Notes: generated by a model not told the origin, from the sequence alone. Shown: positions 32,101-41,778, counted from the first letter of the stretch. The stretch: 64,000 nucleotides of DNA from Symsagittifera roscoffensis (GCF_963678635.1 NC_087068.1:60001-124000); one strand, 5' to 3'. Numbers and translations: made by a program.

Positions 32101-35100
32101 GGAGTGGATTGCGATCTCTGACACATCGGAATTGGAAGTTGTTTCAGACGTGTTGTCCCAGGACTGGGGTCTCGAGTCACCACTTGAAACGACTGATTCC
32201 TCAACATCATATTCCAAGTTACCTGAGATGTTTCTTGACTCCCCGGACAAAACTCTGTCCATCGGTCGCTTTGAACCCGACTCCCCAGACAAAATTCTGC
32301 CCCTAGGTGGTCTAGTCAACTTCTCCCCGGACAAGTCGTCCTGCACGGGCTCAAAGGTGTCTGACTCATCAGAGGAGACGTCCTTGACTGGCTCGAAGGT
32401 GTCAGACTCCCCGGACATTGTCTCGTCCATGGACGAACAATCTGGGCTTGGCTCGTATTCCTCTTTTGCATCCGTGAAGTGCACTCTCCTCGTGAAGCTA
32501 GATTTCGACCTGATCCTGACTTCCTCAGTAGCTTGGTTTTGATTCGATGTTCCATATTCAGTGAACGAAGTTCTCAACAATACTTCCTTCGGCATCGAGG
32601 TCACCAGCTGGTTGACGACCGACCTGCAATCCCGTTCAACGCCTCGGCTGCGAATGGACACTGGCCTCTTCTCTGTTCTCTCGGTGACAGTCAACCTCTG
32701 CATGGTCTCCATCCATTCACGATCATGCCTATTCACTTCCCTATCCAACAAGTCACGGAGTTTTCCCATGACGTCCGGCGCCACGTTCACCGTCTTATTC
32801 AATAAAGCGATGCTGTTTATACCCAGCCTGGTCAGTTCTTGCTGTACCAAGTTGGATCGGACTAGCAGGTCCAACGGAACGGGTTCGCCTCTGGCTAAAA
32901 GCTTTATCTCCGCGGCCGTCTCCACTGGAAGGTCAGGGTGTCCAGGTATAGGATGTCCTGATTTGTCTAACCAACTAGTAAGTGGCAGCTTATCGTAGGT
33001 TTCTTTGTCCAGAAAGGAAAACCCCTCTTTGATCTCTGATTGGTTAGCCTGCTTCTCCTCGAGGCGCTCATAAAATTCTGTCTTTTTACTGAGGCTATCT
33101 GCATTCTGGTGCTTGTCACGGGTACGGTGCTCTATGATCATGTGGTATCCATCCAAGCGCACGATCCAACGACCAATGTAGCTTTGATCCATCGAATAGG
33201 TTTTCAGCCAGGCAAGGGCACGATTGTCCACACGTAACTTGAATGGAGCACTCCCCAGGTAGGACCTGTATTTTTCCACGAACGTGATCACAGCAAACAT
33301 CTCCGCTTTTGGTGCGCCGTACTTCATCTCAGTGTCACTCAGGACTTTACTTCCATAAGCTATCGGACGAAGAACCGTTCTCCCGTTCCACTCCTGCTCT
33401 TGGTGAAGTATGCCTGATATCGCAACCACTGATGCATCCGTGTCCAGCACGAACATTCCCTTCTCCGTTGGCATGCCGAGGACCGGTGCCTCGCAAAGTT
33501 CACGTTTGATGTTTTCAAATGAGACTTGTGCCTCATCAGTCCAGGTGAACTTTTTGCCCTTGTTTCTCATCAATCTCTGCATGGGGTATATTTTGTCAGC
33601 ATACCCCTTGATGAACTCACGATAATAATTGGCGAATCCCAGAAAACTCATCAACTGTGTATCTGTTTTAGGTGCCTTCCAGGTCAACACCGCTTCAACC
33701 GCTTCGGGATCTGGTCTCACTCCATGTTTGTCAACCAGGCGGCCCAAATACTTTATGGAATCCCTGAGGATTTCACACTTAGAGGGTTTGCATTTCAGAC
33801 CCGCCTGCTTCATGCAAGAAAACACCTCCTCCAACCTCTCTATGTGGTCTTCTAGGGTTGGTGTTGCAATCACAACATCATCGACAGAACACATGATGAG
33901 ATTCCCGTATTTCTTAGTGACGCTCGTGAGTGCCTGAGCCATCAGTCGCTGGAATGTGGCCGTCGCGTTGCACAATCCGAATGGCATCCTCTTCCACTGG
34001 AACAGTCCCAGCTCACACGCGAAACCTGTTTTCTCTCGATCTTGCTTTCTGAGTGGCACTTGCCAGAATGCTGAGCCCAAATCCAACGTCGTGAAGAACT
34101 TAGCGTCTCCCAGCTTGGATAGGCTCTCATCGATGCGGGGAATGGGGTATGCGTCTTTTATAGTCACTGCGTTCAGATAACGGAAATCACAACAAAACCT
34201 GAGTTGCCCCCCTTTCTTTTTCGCCATGACCACGCCACAAGCCCATGGGGACTTCGACGGCTCAATCATGTCGTACTCCATTAACATTTCAATTTCCTTC
34301 ATACACGCTTCTGACTTATTTGGGGTCATTCTTCTCGCCCCTTCCCTATGAGGTACCGAGCCCTCTTCTATCTCAATCTCGTGCTCTACAAAATTGCAAC
34401 AACCTATGTCGGCCTTATGCTTTGAAAAAACGTCTGCGTTCCGATCTAGCACCGCCCTGAGCGAATCTAGTTCCTTGTCAGATATTTTACCCTTCAGATG
34501 TTCTATCTCAGGTAGGACAGGCCTATTCGCTGCTAACTCTGCTTCCGTCGGCCTCTCAGGAAAGTTGGAACAACTAGACAGCCCATCATCTGTTTCCGAC
34601 TTCATTGAAAACAATTTCCTAGAAGATTTCAATTCAATTACTCTTTTCATTATACATTCTTGGTTCGCATGTAATGGACATTTAGTTACGTCAAACTTCT
34701 TCAAGTTCTCCACACTCAGAAAGTCTGTGTTCAGAGGCAAAGCGTAGCCAAGTTTCTTTCCCCTCTGTATTGTCACTGTTGTTGCTTCTGTGTTCAATAA
34801 CACACTCACACACAGTCCGCTCTGAGTGAGTGAGAAGCTTCTTCCTAAAATAGCCGAGCTTTTACTGTTTGGATTTGGTACCAGACACACCTGTCTGTCA
34901 TTGCTGAGTTCATTCAAGTTCCTCATCCTAAACGTCGCTACTACGGCTTGGTTCGGTTTTAATCTAACTTTTCGATCCAGAAAAATCGGCACCTTGGCCT
35001 GATTAATTAAGATCTTATTAAGGGGCCTTTTCTCATACTTTCTTTCAGGATCCTTGATCCTAATCAATCCGTCATTGAGATCAATCGTGACGTCAAAGTT

Positions 35101-36033
35101 GCGAACGAAATCCCTTCCTAGGATGAACTGGTCGGATTCATCCAAATTCTCTACTACTAGGAAGCTCATCCAAAGATGTCTTCCTCCGAGCTGCAGCGAG
35201 ATGATCGGGGTTCGTCCGGCGACATAGATCGCTCCCTGATTGGCAGCTGCCAACCTGATGTTTGTCGGTATGAGATCCGATCTTTCGAAACCCATGTCGG
35301 TCCAAGTTTTTACTGGCATGACACTAACCACTGCTCCCGTGTCTAGCAGCCCCTTTACTGACAGTTGTCTGCCTTGCACGTCCAGAACGTGTGCGGCCAG
35401 ATCGGCCTCGCAACCAATATGCACCGCATCTTGTTCGAGCATCGCGTTGTGTCCGATTCGTCTGACCTTCAGCTCCTCTTGACCAATGTATATCCGGCCA
35501 ACCTGATCGTTCGCATCAGTTATGTGAGCTTTCGTGTAGATATTGATGCCATCCACATTCATCAGAATCGGGTAAGGGCCATGGACATCGATATAATGTC
35601 CGTCCACTTTCATCAGCCTCGGACCTCCCGTTGTGAGCAGCGCTCGCACTGCCCTGGAGTCCAGTTTGGGATCCTTCTCTTTCAGGTAGTCGGCATAGAT
35701 GTCCAGGTGGACCAGTGTAATCTCGGATGGCTCGCTCAGGTTCTTGACCACCTGTTGCCCTGCGACTGAGATGATAGACATTATTTTGGTCCCTGCCTTC
35801 GTCACGCCGAAAGTCTTGCCAGATATAACGCTCAATTTTAGTCCCTGTTCCTTGGGCTCTTTCTCGTCTTCTGCTCTTGTCGTCTTACTCAGGACATTAA
35901 GACTTTCCCGAAGATCTGTGCTCTCCAGCTCCGACCTTACCCATTGCTCCACTTCTTTCGTGGCAAGGTCCTGTTTGACATTCTGCAGAGCTGTCCTTGC
36001 CGCCAGGCCGTAATCCACCTTGAGTGGGCTAGA
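29167..36033 (-). CDS. pol: Pol polyprotein of copy C: PR-RT-RH-INT-macrodomain-like
   Basis: The frame is continuous with gag through one UAG, giving about 2,288 residues. Retropepsin DTGAVVSVMP is near residue 220. Reverse transcriptase covers about 540-800; its catalytic motif reads SVDD, not YVDD (33880-33890). RNase H follows with DTDAS and RVDNRAL. Integrase has HDQMGH...CLSC near 1500, a DD35E core with QSDNG and GLVERQ, and GPY/F (WRGPF) near 1800. An acidic linker leads to residues about 2135-2283, which resemble the TARG1/OARD1 branch of macrodomains: AIAIT, ALAADFKREY, GKYLCFLVT and LSLPVYDPNRGRLH-like elements in order. The glycine-rich ADP-ribose loop of the family is not conserved. 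Pol copies the element RNA and integrates the DNA; the role of the last domain is unknown. Confidence 0.93.
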   Translation of the reverse strand, partial: SSPLKVDYGLAARTALQNVKQDLATKEVEQWVRSELESTDLRESLNVLSKTTRAEDEKEPKEQGLKLSVISGKTFGVTKAGTKIMSIISVAGQQVVKNLSEPSEITLVHLDIYADYLKEKDPKLDSRAVRALLTTGGPRLMKVDGHYIDVHGPYPILMNVDGINIYTKAHITDANDQVGRIYIGQEELKVRRIGHNAMLEQDAVHIGCEADLAAHVLDVQGRQLSVKGLLDTGAVVSVMPVKTWTDMGFERSDLIPTNIRLAAANQGAIYVAGRTPIISLQLGGRHLWMSFLVVENLDESDQFILGRDFVRNFDVTIDLNDGLIRIKDPERKYEKRPLNKILINQAKVPIFLDRKVRLKPNQAVVATFRMRNLNELSNDRQVCLVPNPNSKSSAILGRSFSLTQSGLCVSVLLNTEATTVTIQRGKKLGYALPLNTDFLSVENLKKFDVTKCPLHANQECIMKRVIELKSSRKLFSMKSETDDGLSSCSNFPERPTEAELAANRPVLPEIEHLKGKISDKELDSLRAVLDRNADVFSKHKADIGCCNFVEHEIEIEEGSVPHREGARRMTPNKSEACMKEIEMLMEYDMIEPSKSPWACGVVMAKKKGGQLRFCCDFRYLNAVTIKDAYPIPRIDESLSKLGDAKFFTTLDLGSAFWQVPLRKQDREKTGFACELGLFQWKRMPFGLCNATATFQRLMAQALTSVTKKYGNLIMCSVDDVVIATPTLEDHIERLEEVFSCMKQAGLKCKPSKCEILRDSIKYLGRLVDKHGVRPDPEAVEAVLTWKAPKTDTQLMSFLGFANYYREFIKGYADKIYPMQRLMRNKGKKFTWTDEAQVSFENIKRELCEAPVLGMPTEKGMFVLDTDASVVAISGILHQEQEWNGRTVLRPIAYGSKVLSDTEMKYGAPKAEMFAVITFVEKYRSYLGSAPFKLRVDNRALAWLKTYSMDQSYIGRWIVRLDGYHMIIEHRTRDKHQNADSLSKKTEFYERLEEKQANQSEIKEGFSFLDKETYDKLPLTSWLDKSGHPIPGHPDLPVETAAEIKLLARGEPVPLDLLVRSNLVQQELTRLGINSIALLNKTVNVAPDVMGKLRDLLDREVNRHDREWMETMQRLTVTERTEKRPVSIRSRGVERDCRSVVNQLVTSMPKEVLLRTSFTEYGTSNQNQATEEVRIRSKSSFTRRVHFTDAKEEYEPSPDCSSMDETMSGESDTFEPVKDVSSDESDTFEPVQDDLSGEKLTRPPRGRILSGESGSKRPMDRVLSGESRNISGNLEYDVEESVVSSGDSRPQSWDNTSETTSNSDVSEIAIHSLLVDWKQRGLDRETHQDPDRDRYTSDEEGTVVDNAADELELIAVSKRPTRLLPHGTVVRTNLEPSVQEATPLKKIWCVKLMDDAHAPEIMSGQMNVVKTYLKARYRLSDLLRAQRNDRMTSSLKRWIENGAPDKGDLEEDSYKILKQFYLKRKDLLYLNKDGIVACKRKEEDKVLYKYNSIVLPQLYQTELLFRSHDQMGHQGVDKVYNRIQKRFEWPGLKKACEKWIAACLSCQQAKDPRKLRFPLQSIESSGFNEVVQIDHQKICMTATGYNQVLVMIDHFTKYAEAAPCMTASAEETCDHLINVWIARHGCPITFQSDNGKAFVGDLTKELMKRSQVAQAHSTTYHPQTNGLVERQNRTLVSMLRVYCSRYMDDWDKHLPQVMGAYNSTEHSTTGVSPHMMLTGHEKALPLTFFYPEYEGKRTAPQTYVRDVIRRQQDLNDLCRRNTQQAQIRQKRRFDKRTADAKAYSVGDYVWVFQEVVPPKGTKKLLKKWRGPFQITEVHQGGRFYRLSTGRAAHYENIKPHNASSEDWCIPADMQEGDYLIVDPACEVNERGTRDKNDGNEVADDCDLPLDLELTERVEVDDETLPYAEEDWDCPEQTEIDKGIQPDFPLTMETRQSKRGKNQKKYNPYGEDFVVDRIVVSDVIDSLVGLDEVAMLEEIDLVNDMDQDWIDDRSEPEVEFEPEAEQTHEKELTNLRVLEWLHDLPTDPKETILTIQDVDRDGVKYISHDNTESNWVAPDGPLRVPQSNLGLLDFGRSTGTSMDIFVRGVGVGLTHTENLIIKKLKSARETGELETEGENAKKPPFGRIFESYFDLPNHYSNNIVITDSDFILTERTCAIAITADVSFKTALAADFKREYKNIEFLWKQRPGVGGMIALPPVASQIPGKYLCFLVTKATDRQHVNPESLVLALTRLRDFLVERSVTSLSLPVYDPNRGKLHPRELYALVHVIFSETDIEVYLHKKYYLSIC
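29774..29815 (-). promoter_or_regulatory. Central polypurine-tract-like segment (copy C)
   Basis: A 42-nt coding segment in pol, sense GCGATC ... TTTTTGTCCGGGGAGT, homologous to the 3' polypurine tract block at 19109-19149. It could act as a second plus-strand start, as the central tract does in lentiviruses (inference). Confidence 0.55.
32239..32420 (-). repeat. 42-nt tandem array of polypurine-tract-like motifs in pol (copy C)
   Basis: CTCCCC of the motif (sense TTGTCCGGGGAG and variants) recurs at 32239, 32281, 32323, 32365 (degenerate) and 32407, all 42 nt apart. Each encodes a Ser-Gly-Glu or Ser-Asp-Glu core in the linker between RNase H and integrase. Confidence 0.65.
33880..33890 (-). 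other. Altered reverse transcriptase motif: SxDD in place of YxDD
   Basis: The codon at 33886-33888 reads TCT (Ser) in sense. Copies A (2890) and B have TAC (Tyr) at this place. Tyr or Phe at this position is nearly invariant in retroelement reverse transcriptases. One A-to-C change explains it. Confidence 0.8.
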
Positions 36034-36042
36034 CTACTCTGT
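36028..36042 (-). promoter_or_regulatory. In-frame UAG between gag and pol (readthrough candidate)
   Basis: In sense gag ends GAA ACA GAG TAG and the same frame continues TCT AGC CCA CTC AAG into pol without another stop. This fits Pol made by stop-codon readthrough, as in gammaretroviruses, not by a frameshift. The downstream context is not the MLV one. Confidence 0.6.
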
Positions 36043-38649
36043 TTCGAGGTTCGAGGCTACCCCCTCGTCAGGCCATGTTTTAACCTTTTTAGTCGTGAAA
36101 GTGCTCGGTGTCGTCTCCTTTCTCCGAGATTCAGCCTCGTTCATCAGACGTGCTCGACTGGCCTTGACACCCGAAAGCGCCTCATCGTGGCGGGGATGTT
36201 TCGCGTCCGCTACTGCGTCCCAAAATTGAGTACAATCCGACTTGAAGTGTCCCTCCAAATTACAGAAGAAACACCTCGGACCATATTTCATGATGAGCCC
36301 TCTCACGTACTCTTCATGATCCTCGTCGGTCGCGTCAGCGTCCTCAAGAAAGTGGCCTATGGCCTTCATGTTCTGTTTGTATGCAGAACACGCAGAAACG
36401 TGATGGTCCATCGAACCACAATTCGCGCACGACCTCCTCTTGTCCATGTCATCGCGAGGTTTGTACCAACTGGAATTCGCACCAGTGTTTGTCCCGCTAT
36501 AGTTGCCATAATTGCTGTAACGGTTTTGCGCCCTCGGTTTTATGAGTAAATACTCGCGTGACTTCGTACGCAAGTCGTCGGGCGTGGGTACCTGGTCAAG
36601 CGACAGGGTGAAGTGAGTGGCCAACATCGTCTTCAGCTCCTCACTCCTTACTCCATCCATAAACTTCGAAGCAATCGCCAAGTTTCGCTCGGATATTCTC
36701 TCATCCGGGTTGCTTCTCCTCCTGAGCAATTCAAGGTCGTCCAAGAATTTATCTATTGATTCTTCATCTCTCTGACGCCTCTTCTCGAACTTCACCATGG
36801 CCTGGTGCCCTTGTACTCCAGAGCCGAAACGATTCAGCAGGATGTCGAATATCTTGCGAGCGCTGTCTCTCTCATTGGCTCTTTTTGCCATTACACAATT
36901 TAATGCAGTACCCTCCAGGTTGCTCGTCAGCGCGCTGCACTCTTGTTTCTTGGAGAGATTCTCTTCCTCAAAGTGTAACTTCATCACCTCTATCCAAGTA
37001 TCAATGCAGCCGTCTGACTCGTCTTTATATGACTTCGGCTTTTTCAGTGTTCTTCTTGACCTCTCTCCTCTCTCGGTTGACTTCGAGAGCTTGGTGATGA
37101 ATGTTTCAAGAGATCTGTTCAGAGGCTCAAACATCGAGGCATACATCGTTGTGTCTTGCGAGACTGTATTCAGATCTGGTACTGAACTGACTTGTGGCAC
37201 GGTTGGCAATCTTGTCTCCGGGGTGGCATCTGCCTCCGGCGGTACTGGATTCGTCCAGCCAGGCCTCTGCGGGGCTGCCCTTGGCCGCTCCTTGTTTCTA
37301 TGTTCGTAGTTCGTTCTCGAGCCCTGCTGGGCTCTGGCACTGTTGCCCGTACCATCTCCAACATTCGCATGGCTTGAGCGCTCCCTTGAGTTGGAATGCT
37401 CCTGCCAACTACTCCCATTCAGGATCGCGTCAAGCTTCCGCATCATCAAGTCAGATTTGGCGTCTAACCTCTTCTCCAGGCCAGTCATCGTTTGGGCGTA
37501 GGTATTATCATGATCATTCAATAATCGCTCGATCTCTCTTGTCATCCTTGCCTCTCTTTCCTCTGACTCTTTGTTTGCCTGTGCCAGGCTCTCAGCCAGG
37601 CATTGATCGGTGTTATGAATCAATTGAGCCTGATCAAACCTCGCCTGCGACTTCACGTGCGTTAGCTCGTCTCTCAGATTCTCTTGACCCTTGTGAGCTC
37701 TCTCATCCACCTGATCTATTCTTTTAGTCATGTCCCGTCTCAGTTCATCCAGACCATTCATTACGCCAGCGAACATGTCACTTATGTCGCCAGTGGCCCC
37801 AAATGACGGGGTTAGTCCCAGCGAAGAAGAGGTCAACGGCGGCTGCAGCCTGGTGCTTGATGACGCACCGCCTCTTAGCTTGCTCATCGACGTCATTAAT
37901 CTGTCGAAGGTTGACGACGCTCCCATCGTTATCCCATCTGACATGGGCCTGGTCGGCGAGGTTGATGACGCCTTCCTGCTCATATCATTCCTTGGGCACG
38001 GTGTGAAGTTCACATCCGGATGGGTTATCTCCGGGTAGTCATCACTGGAAGTCAAACCTACAGTTGGTAGTGACGCCATGCGTTCGTCGTACAAGGACTT
38101 CCAACTCTTCTTGGCCTTCGAGAACGTCTGCTCTTCACCCGGACTCATACTCGACATCATCGCGTTGTTACTCTGTTTGGCCAAGGATGAGTGTGCACTT
38201 GTCAGATGTGAAGGTTCCTTTCTCCATTTATAGCTCTTAGTCTCTGATTTGGACATTCCCCTGTACAACACTTCCTCACGAGGTTCGACCTCGGGACGCT
38301 CCGAGGTCTCCTCTGTCCTCTCGGCTTCCTCCCGTTCGAGGACCTCGTCTGGCTCAAAGTCGGGTCGAATGAGCGTTCGCTCCCCTTCGTCAAAGGGATC
38401 CACCAGCGTTTCGCTCGCAGGCTCGGCCTCGGTGCTCCGCCTTTGATTGCCATCGAGGTTTTTCTCGCTCCTTAGTTTCATTTCGCTCACTGAAAGATCA
38501 GGTTGACCTTTAGTCGATTCGTCTTCAGCAAACGCGTCGGAAGCGCTGCTAAACGAGGTTTGGCTACGCCTAGTTCTAAACTTCCGCGTGCTTCCCTTGC
38601 TTAGCCTGGGAATTTTAGTAGTCGATCCTAGCGAGTCCCTGCGCTGCAT
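36034..38649 (-). CDS. gag: Gag polyprotein of copy C
   Basis: 871 residues from ATG 38649 (MQRRDSLGS); the open frame extends 21 codons further upstream, but that part has no support. The N-terminal 290 residues are polar and charged. A strong coiled coil spans about 295-410. The capsid domain lies near 515-680 (KSYKDESDGCIDTWIEVMK region) and aligns with copy B at 12847-13350. Two zinc knuckles of CX2CX4HX4C spacing follow near residues 737 and 795 (CANCGSMDHHVSAC and CFFCNLEGHFKSDC). It forms the particle and binds genomic RNA. It is about twice the size of many Ty3/Gypsy Gags because of the N-terminal extension. It ends with the UAG described at 36028-36042. Confidence 0.92.
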   Translation of the reverse strand: MQRRDSLGSTTKIPRLSKGSTRKFRTRRSQTSFSSASDAFAEDESTKGQPDLSVSEMKLRSEKNLDGNQRRSTEAEPASETLVDPFDEGERTLIRPDFEPDEVLEREEAERTEETSERPEVEPREEVLYRGMSKSETKSYKWRKEPSHLTSAHSSLAKQSNNAMMSSMSPGEEQTFSKAKKSWKSLYDERMASLPTVGLTSSDDYPEITHPDVNFTPCPRNDMSRKASSTSPTRPMSDGITMGASSTFDRLMTSMSKLRGGASSSTRLQPPLTSSSLGLTPSFGATGDISDMFAGVMNGLDELRRDMTKRIDQVDERAHKGQENLRDELTHVKSQARFDQAQLIHNTDQCLAESLAQANKESEEREARMTREIERLLNDHDNTYAQTMTGLEKRLDAKSDLMMRKLDAILNGSSWQEHSNSRERSSHANVGDGTGNSARAQQGSRTNYEHRNKERPRAAPQRPGWTNPVPPEADATPETRLPTVPQVSSVPDLNTVSQDTTMYASMFEPLNRSLETFITKLSKSTERGERSRRTLKKPKSYKDESDGCIDTWIEVMKLHFEEENLSKKQECSALTSNLEGTALNCVMAKRANERDSARKIFDILLNRFGSGVQGHQAMVKFEKRRQRDEESIDKFLDDLELLRRRSNPDERISERNLAIASKFMDGVRSEELKTMLATHFTLSLDQVPTPDDLRTKSREYLLIKPRAQNRYSNYGNYSGTNTGANSSWYKPRDDMDKRRSCANCGSMDHHVSACSAYKQNMKAIGHFLEDADATDEDHEEYVRGLIMKYGPRCFFCNLEGHFKSDCTQFWDAVADAKHPRHDEALSGVKASRARLMNEAESRRKETTPSTFTTKKVKTWPDEGVASNLETE

Positions 38650-39084
38650 AGTTTTTTTTATCAAAATGAAAGTATTCGTAATTTGATGGCAATGCAAACG
38701 TACCACAAACAAGATTTAGTTAAATCACTTAACGCTGCCTACTCGATTCCGTCAGTATCAAAATGTCTCTTAGATCTCTCACGACTGAATTAGTGACTCA
38801 GCTAAAGTTACACACAGGGTCTACCCAGTATTGATATAATGCTAACTCAACCCGGTTATATAATATAACAGTAACACTAAGTTTCCACAAGATATAATCG
38901 GTACACAAAACACAATCGATAATCAGATAAGAATATCCTACAGGTGACAGCGACCTTTTGTCAGTATCAATTTATCGCCACACAATTTTATTAAGTCACT
39001 GCTTTGTTAAAATTAAACAATCTTTGATAAAAAGCAGTGATGATTCAGAAATAGACAAATAAAACTTAGTCTTAAAGAAAAAGA

Positions 39085-39420
39085 CTTCCCCCAATCGGAA
39101 CGATCCGAAAGAACGAAGCCCAGGACACAGTCTTCTCAAGTGGGTGTGTATTTGCCTCATACACCCACCGAGGTCTTCTTTTGGGTGTCCTGCGATTGCC
39201 CGAGTTGTCCTACTAAGTAGCTCAAGGCAACCTCTTGGTCGAAAATTCGTCAAATCTATGAAAAAGCTCTCCCACACTCGGACTGCTCCAAGTGCACGAG
39301 AGTAGGGAACAATTCTTCTTCTCAAGTGGGTGTGTATTTGCTTAATACACCCACCGAGGTCTTCCTTTATTTGTTCCCGGATTGCCCGAACTTTCCTATT
39401 AAGTAGCTCAAGGCAACCAC
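39085..39420 (-). repeat. Duplicated pre-gag module (period 186 bp)
   Basis: Two copies 186 bp apart each hold, in sense, TGCCTTGAG, a TAGTAGG-like block, a CGGGCAATC block and a hairpin TGGGTGT/ACACCCA followed by CTTGAGA. Copy B has one copy at 10334-10426. Confidence 0.65.
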
Positions 39421-39619
39421 TCAACCAAAATCACAATCAAAAACAAATCTTGTTCGGGTACTTCTAATACACCCAATATAGAATCCAAAGTTGATCACGA
39501 ATTTCCGGGTCAGAATGGGTTCTTATGACCCCGATAAGCACGCCTAATATCCTAATATGATCCTAATTAAATGGATATTTTCCGTTTCCCAAATGGCCAC
39601 AGAAGGTTTACTCAAGTCT

Positions 39620-40560
39620 CTTACAAGGAGGGTCGCTAGAAGGTTTAAGACACTCCGGAGGGTTACCTCGGAGGGTACCTCAATCACTCAAGTTACTTAG
39701 GAGGGTATCTTAATCACCCAAGTTACTTCGGAGGGTCCCCCTAAATTTACTAAGGAGGGTCAATAAGATGCTTAATACGCTCCGGAGGGTCACTTCGGAG
39801 GGTACCTCCAAAATTTTCAAATTTTCCGATCTCACTTGGAAGGTTCTCCTACTAGCTTCAAAAAGCGTCAAAATAAGCTAAGGGTTCTAGGGGGAGCTGT
39901 TTCAACTTCTTAGGGTGATCTCGTGGAAATTTTCCACTAAGGAGGGTTGCTAAAGGGTTTAGCTGACTCCGGAGGGTCACTTCGGAGGGTTCCCCCAAAA
40001 TCAAGAAAAAGGGTTAAATCACCGCAGTAAAGCCTCTGAAAGCGGTCTACCTGACTTAAAACTAGGTTGGCTGACACGGTCAACCTTCCCAGTTGAATAA
40101 AAAGATGTTTTGGTAAAATTTTCTGCCGCTCGGAGGGTTGCCCGTTACTTGGACCCTCCGAACCAACAAATTCTAAAAATTTTTCTTTTCCGAAATAATC
40201 AACCAAAAAACGGTTGCGATTCGGAAAAGTGGTCAAAAACGTCGACTTATGGTACCAAAATTATCCCGATCGGATGACTAGTCTTTGAGAAATCGCCAAA
40301 AACGCGTTCGTCAAAATGGCCTTTTTCACCACCTGCATAGGATCTGAAAGACTTTTTTCGCAATTCCGGTCGAAAGTGCCTAAAAATACTTGAAATGAGC
40401 GTAGTAGCCCTGTACGGCACTGGAATAATGCAAAAAACCGGACCAAAATTGGTTTAGAAACAAAAATTTGGCCAAAAACTATCAAATTTGGACCCTCCGA
40501 TTCCTTCCTTTTCCAAAACTTAAGTCGTTAGCTCTATCCACGGAGCTACTCGGAGGGTTA
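39620..40560 (-). repeat. Dispersed ACCCTCC / GGAGGGT motifs (copy C leader)
   Basis: About twenty GGAGGGT motifs are on the plus strand (ACCCTCC in sense), many as CTCCGGAGGGT or TTCGGAGGGTACC. They correspond to the 5' border half of the cassettes. Copy B amplified the opposite half. Confidence 0.65.
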
Positions 40561-40968
40561 CCCAAAAATTTCTCTAGTAACCGAGCACGTTATGCTAGCA
40601 CGCTCCTAACGCAAAAAATTTTATTGCTCTAACTCTAAAAACTCAAAAACTCGATCCCCAAAACAGATTGACAAAATACAGAAAATTATCAAAATTTTGG
40701 TCGAAAAATTTTCGTTTTCCTAACTTCTACTGAGTCTTTGCTCACGCGGTTTCCTTAGTGAAGGGGATCGAACTACGTAGCTACTCTCTATATAAAAGCT
40801 TTTTGCCTATCGGAAAAGCTCGGATATCCGAAAATTTGGGGGTCTACGGTTTGGTCGAAAATTGGTAATTTTCGACAAAAAAATGGGTGTTTTTTGGGTC
40901 TAAATAGGAGATAAGTAATATATAGTTAGGACAATAATCTATAAATAGTCGTTAATAAATAGTACTAT

Positions 40969-41035
40969 ACCCTCCTTTGCACCAAAATATCCGAATTAAG
41001 ACCCTTAACTCGGAAATTTGTAATCGATGGAGGGT
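40969..41035 (-). repeat. Leader cassette 4 (copy C)
   Basis: ACCCTCC and GGAGGGT borders surround TTCCGAGTTAAG, a short loop and CTTAATTCGGATATT in sense. It is homologous to 8692-8760 of copy B, and the stem is preserved apart from one mismatch. Confidence 0.7.
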
Positions 41036-41194
41036 ACAATCGGACCGCGCCAATCGTGCCCCCCACCACTTAAGTTTTAAGGAAATAGTACCCAAACGAT
41101 ACTAAAATTGCTTCAACGATACCCAACAGTCGTTGCGGATGTTGTCCTTGATGTCCCTGTTGAGTGTGGAACACGTTGATCAGCCTGCCACTCT

Positions 41195-41261
41195 ACCCTC
41201 CGGTCACCGGCAAAATCACCATTAACGTGCTTAAACACTCAAATTACACTCGAGGGAGGGT
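41195..41261 (-). repeat. Leader cassette 3 (copy C)
   Basis: Its borders are ACCCTCC and GGAGGGT, with the sense core ATTTGAGTG then TTTAAGCACGTTAATG. It is homologous to 8440-8499. Confidence 0.65.
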
Positions 41262-41349
41262 ACCCAACCCTTCACCAAAACACACAATCTCTCTATCAGA
41301 AACGATATAAATCAATCTGAAACAACAACAAATAGGAAGGTCAGATCAC

Positions 41350-41535
41350 ATCTCGTCCGGAAATAACATATAAACTGTCACTTTATGTTTTTTACTGTTT
41401 TTGGTCTTTTTTGGATTTTTTTTTTTTACTGTTTTTTGTACTTTTTTGTTTTTAAATAAATTTGTTTTTGGCTTTTTCTTGGTTATACACTATTTTTGTT
41501 TGGTTTTACGCTTTCTCTTTAATTGTTTTTGGTCC
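41350..41535 (-). other. A-rich leader tract (copy C)
   Basis: The sense strand is A-rich with repeated CCAAAAACAGTAAAAA-like units and then GATGTGATC. It is the counterpart of 8160-8310. Confidence 0.5.
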
Positions 41536-41574
41536 TGGGACCTCAGGACAAGCGGGCTCTAGATTTCCCACCTA

Positions 41575-41641
41575 ACCCTCCGGCCCCCGGAATTTTCGGT
41601 GTTAACTAAGTTAAAAAGCTAAATTGCACTAGACGGAGGGT
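41575..41641 (-). repeat. Leader cassette 2 (copy C)
   Basis: ACCCTCCG and CGGAGGGT borders enclose the sense core TTTTTAACTTAGTTAA and ACCGAAAA, as in 8082-8148. Confidence 0.65.
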
Positions 41642-41666
41642 ACGCACCTTCCCCCTAGTACAACAA

Positions 41667-41712
41667 CGGTCATTAAGGCCTCTAACTCGGGCTTACGCCC
41701 GGAGCGGAGGGT
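41667..41712 (-). repeat. Leader cassette 1 (copy C)
   Basis: A short GC-rich fold with GGGCGTAAGCCC and an ACCCTCCGCTCC border in sense. It is the positional partner of 7990-8065, with weaker sequence support. Confidence 0.4.
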
Positions 41713-41760
41713 ACGTCGCTGAAACGCTTGCTGATCATGATGGTTTCATGCCTTTAACAG

Positions 41761-41778
41761 GCCCACCCAGGAGCGCCA
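41761..41778 (-). promoter_or_regulatory. Candidate primer binding site (copy C)
   Basis: In sense TGGCGCTCCTGGGTG starts 12 nt after the LTR, as in copy B. The primer tRNA is not assigned. Confidence 0.5.

Noticed and set aside
38996-39424. ORF of 142 codons in the copy C leader as a gene
   Set aside because: It only translates the 186-bp duplicated leader module. There is no homologous frame in copy B.
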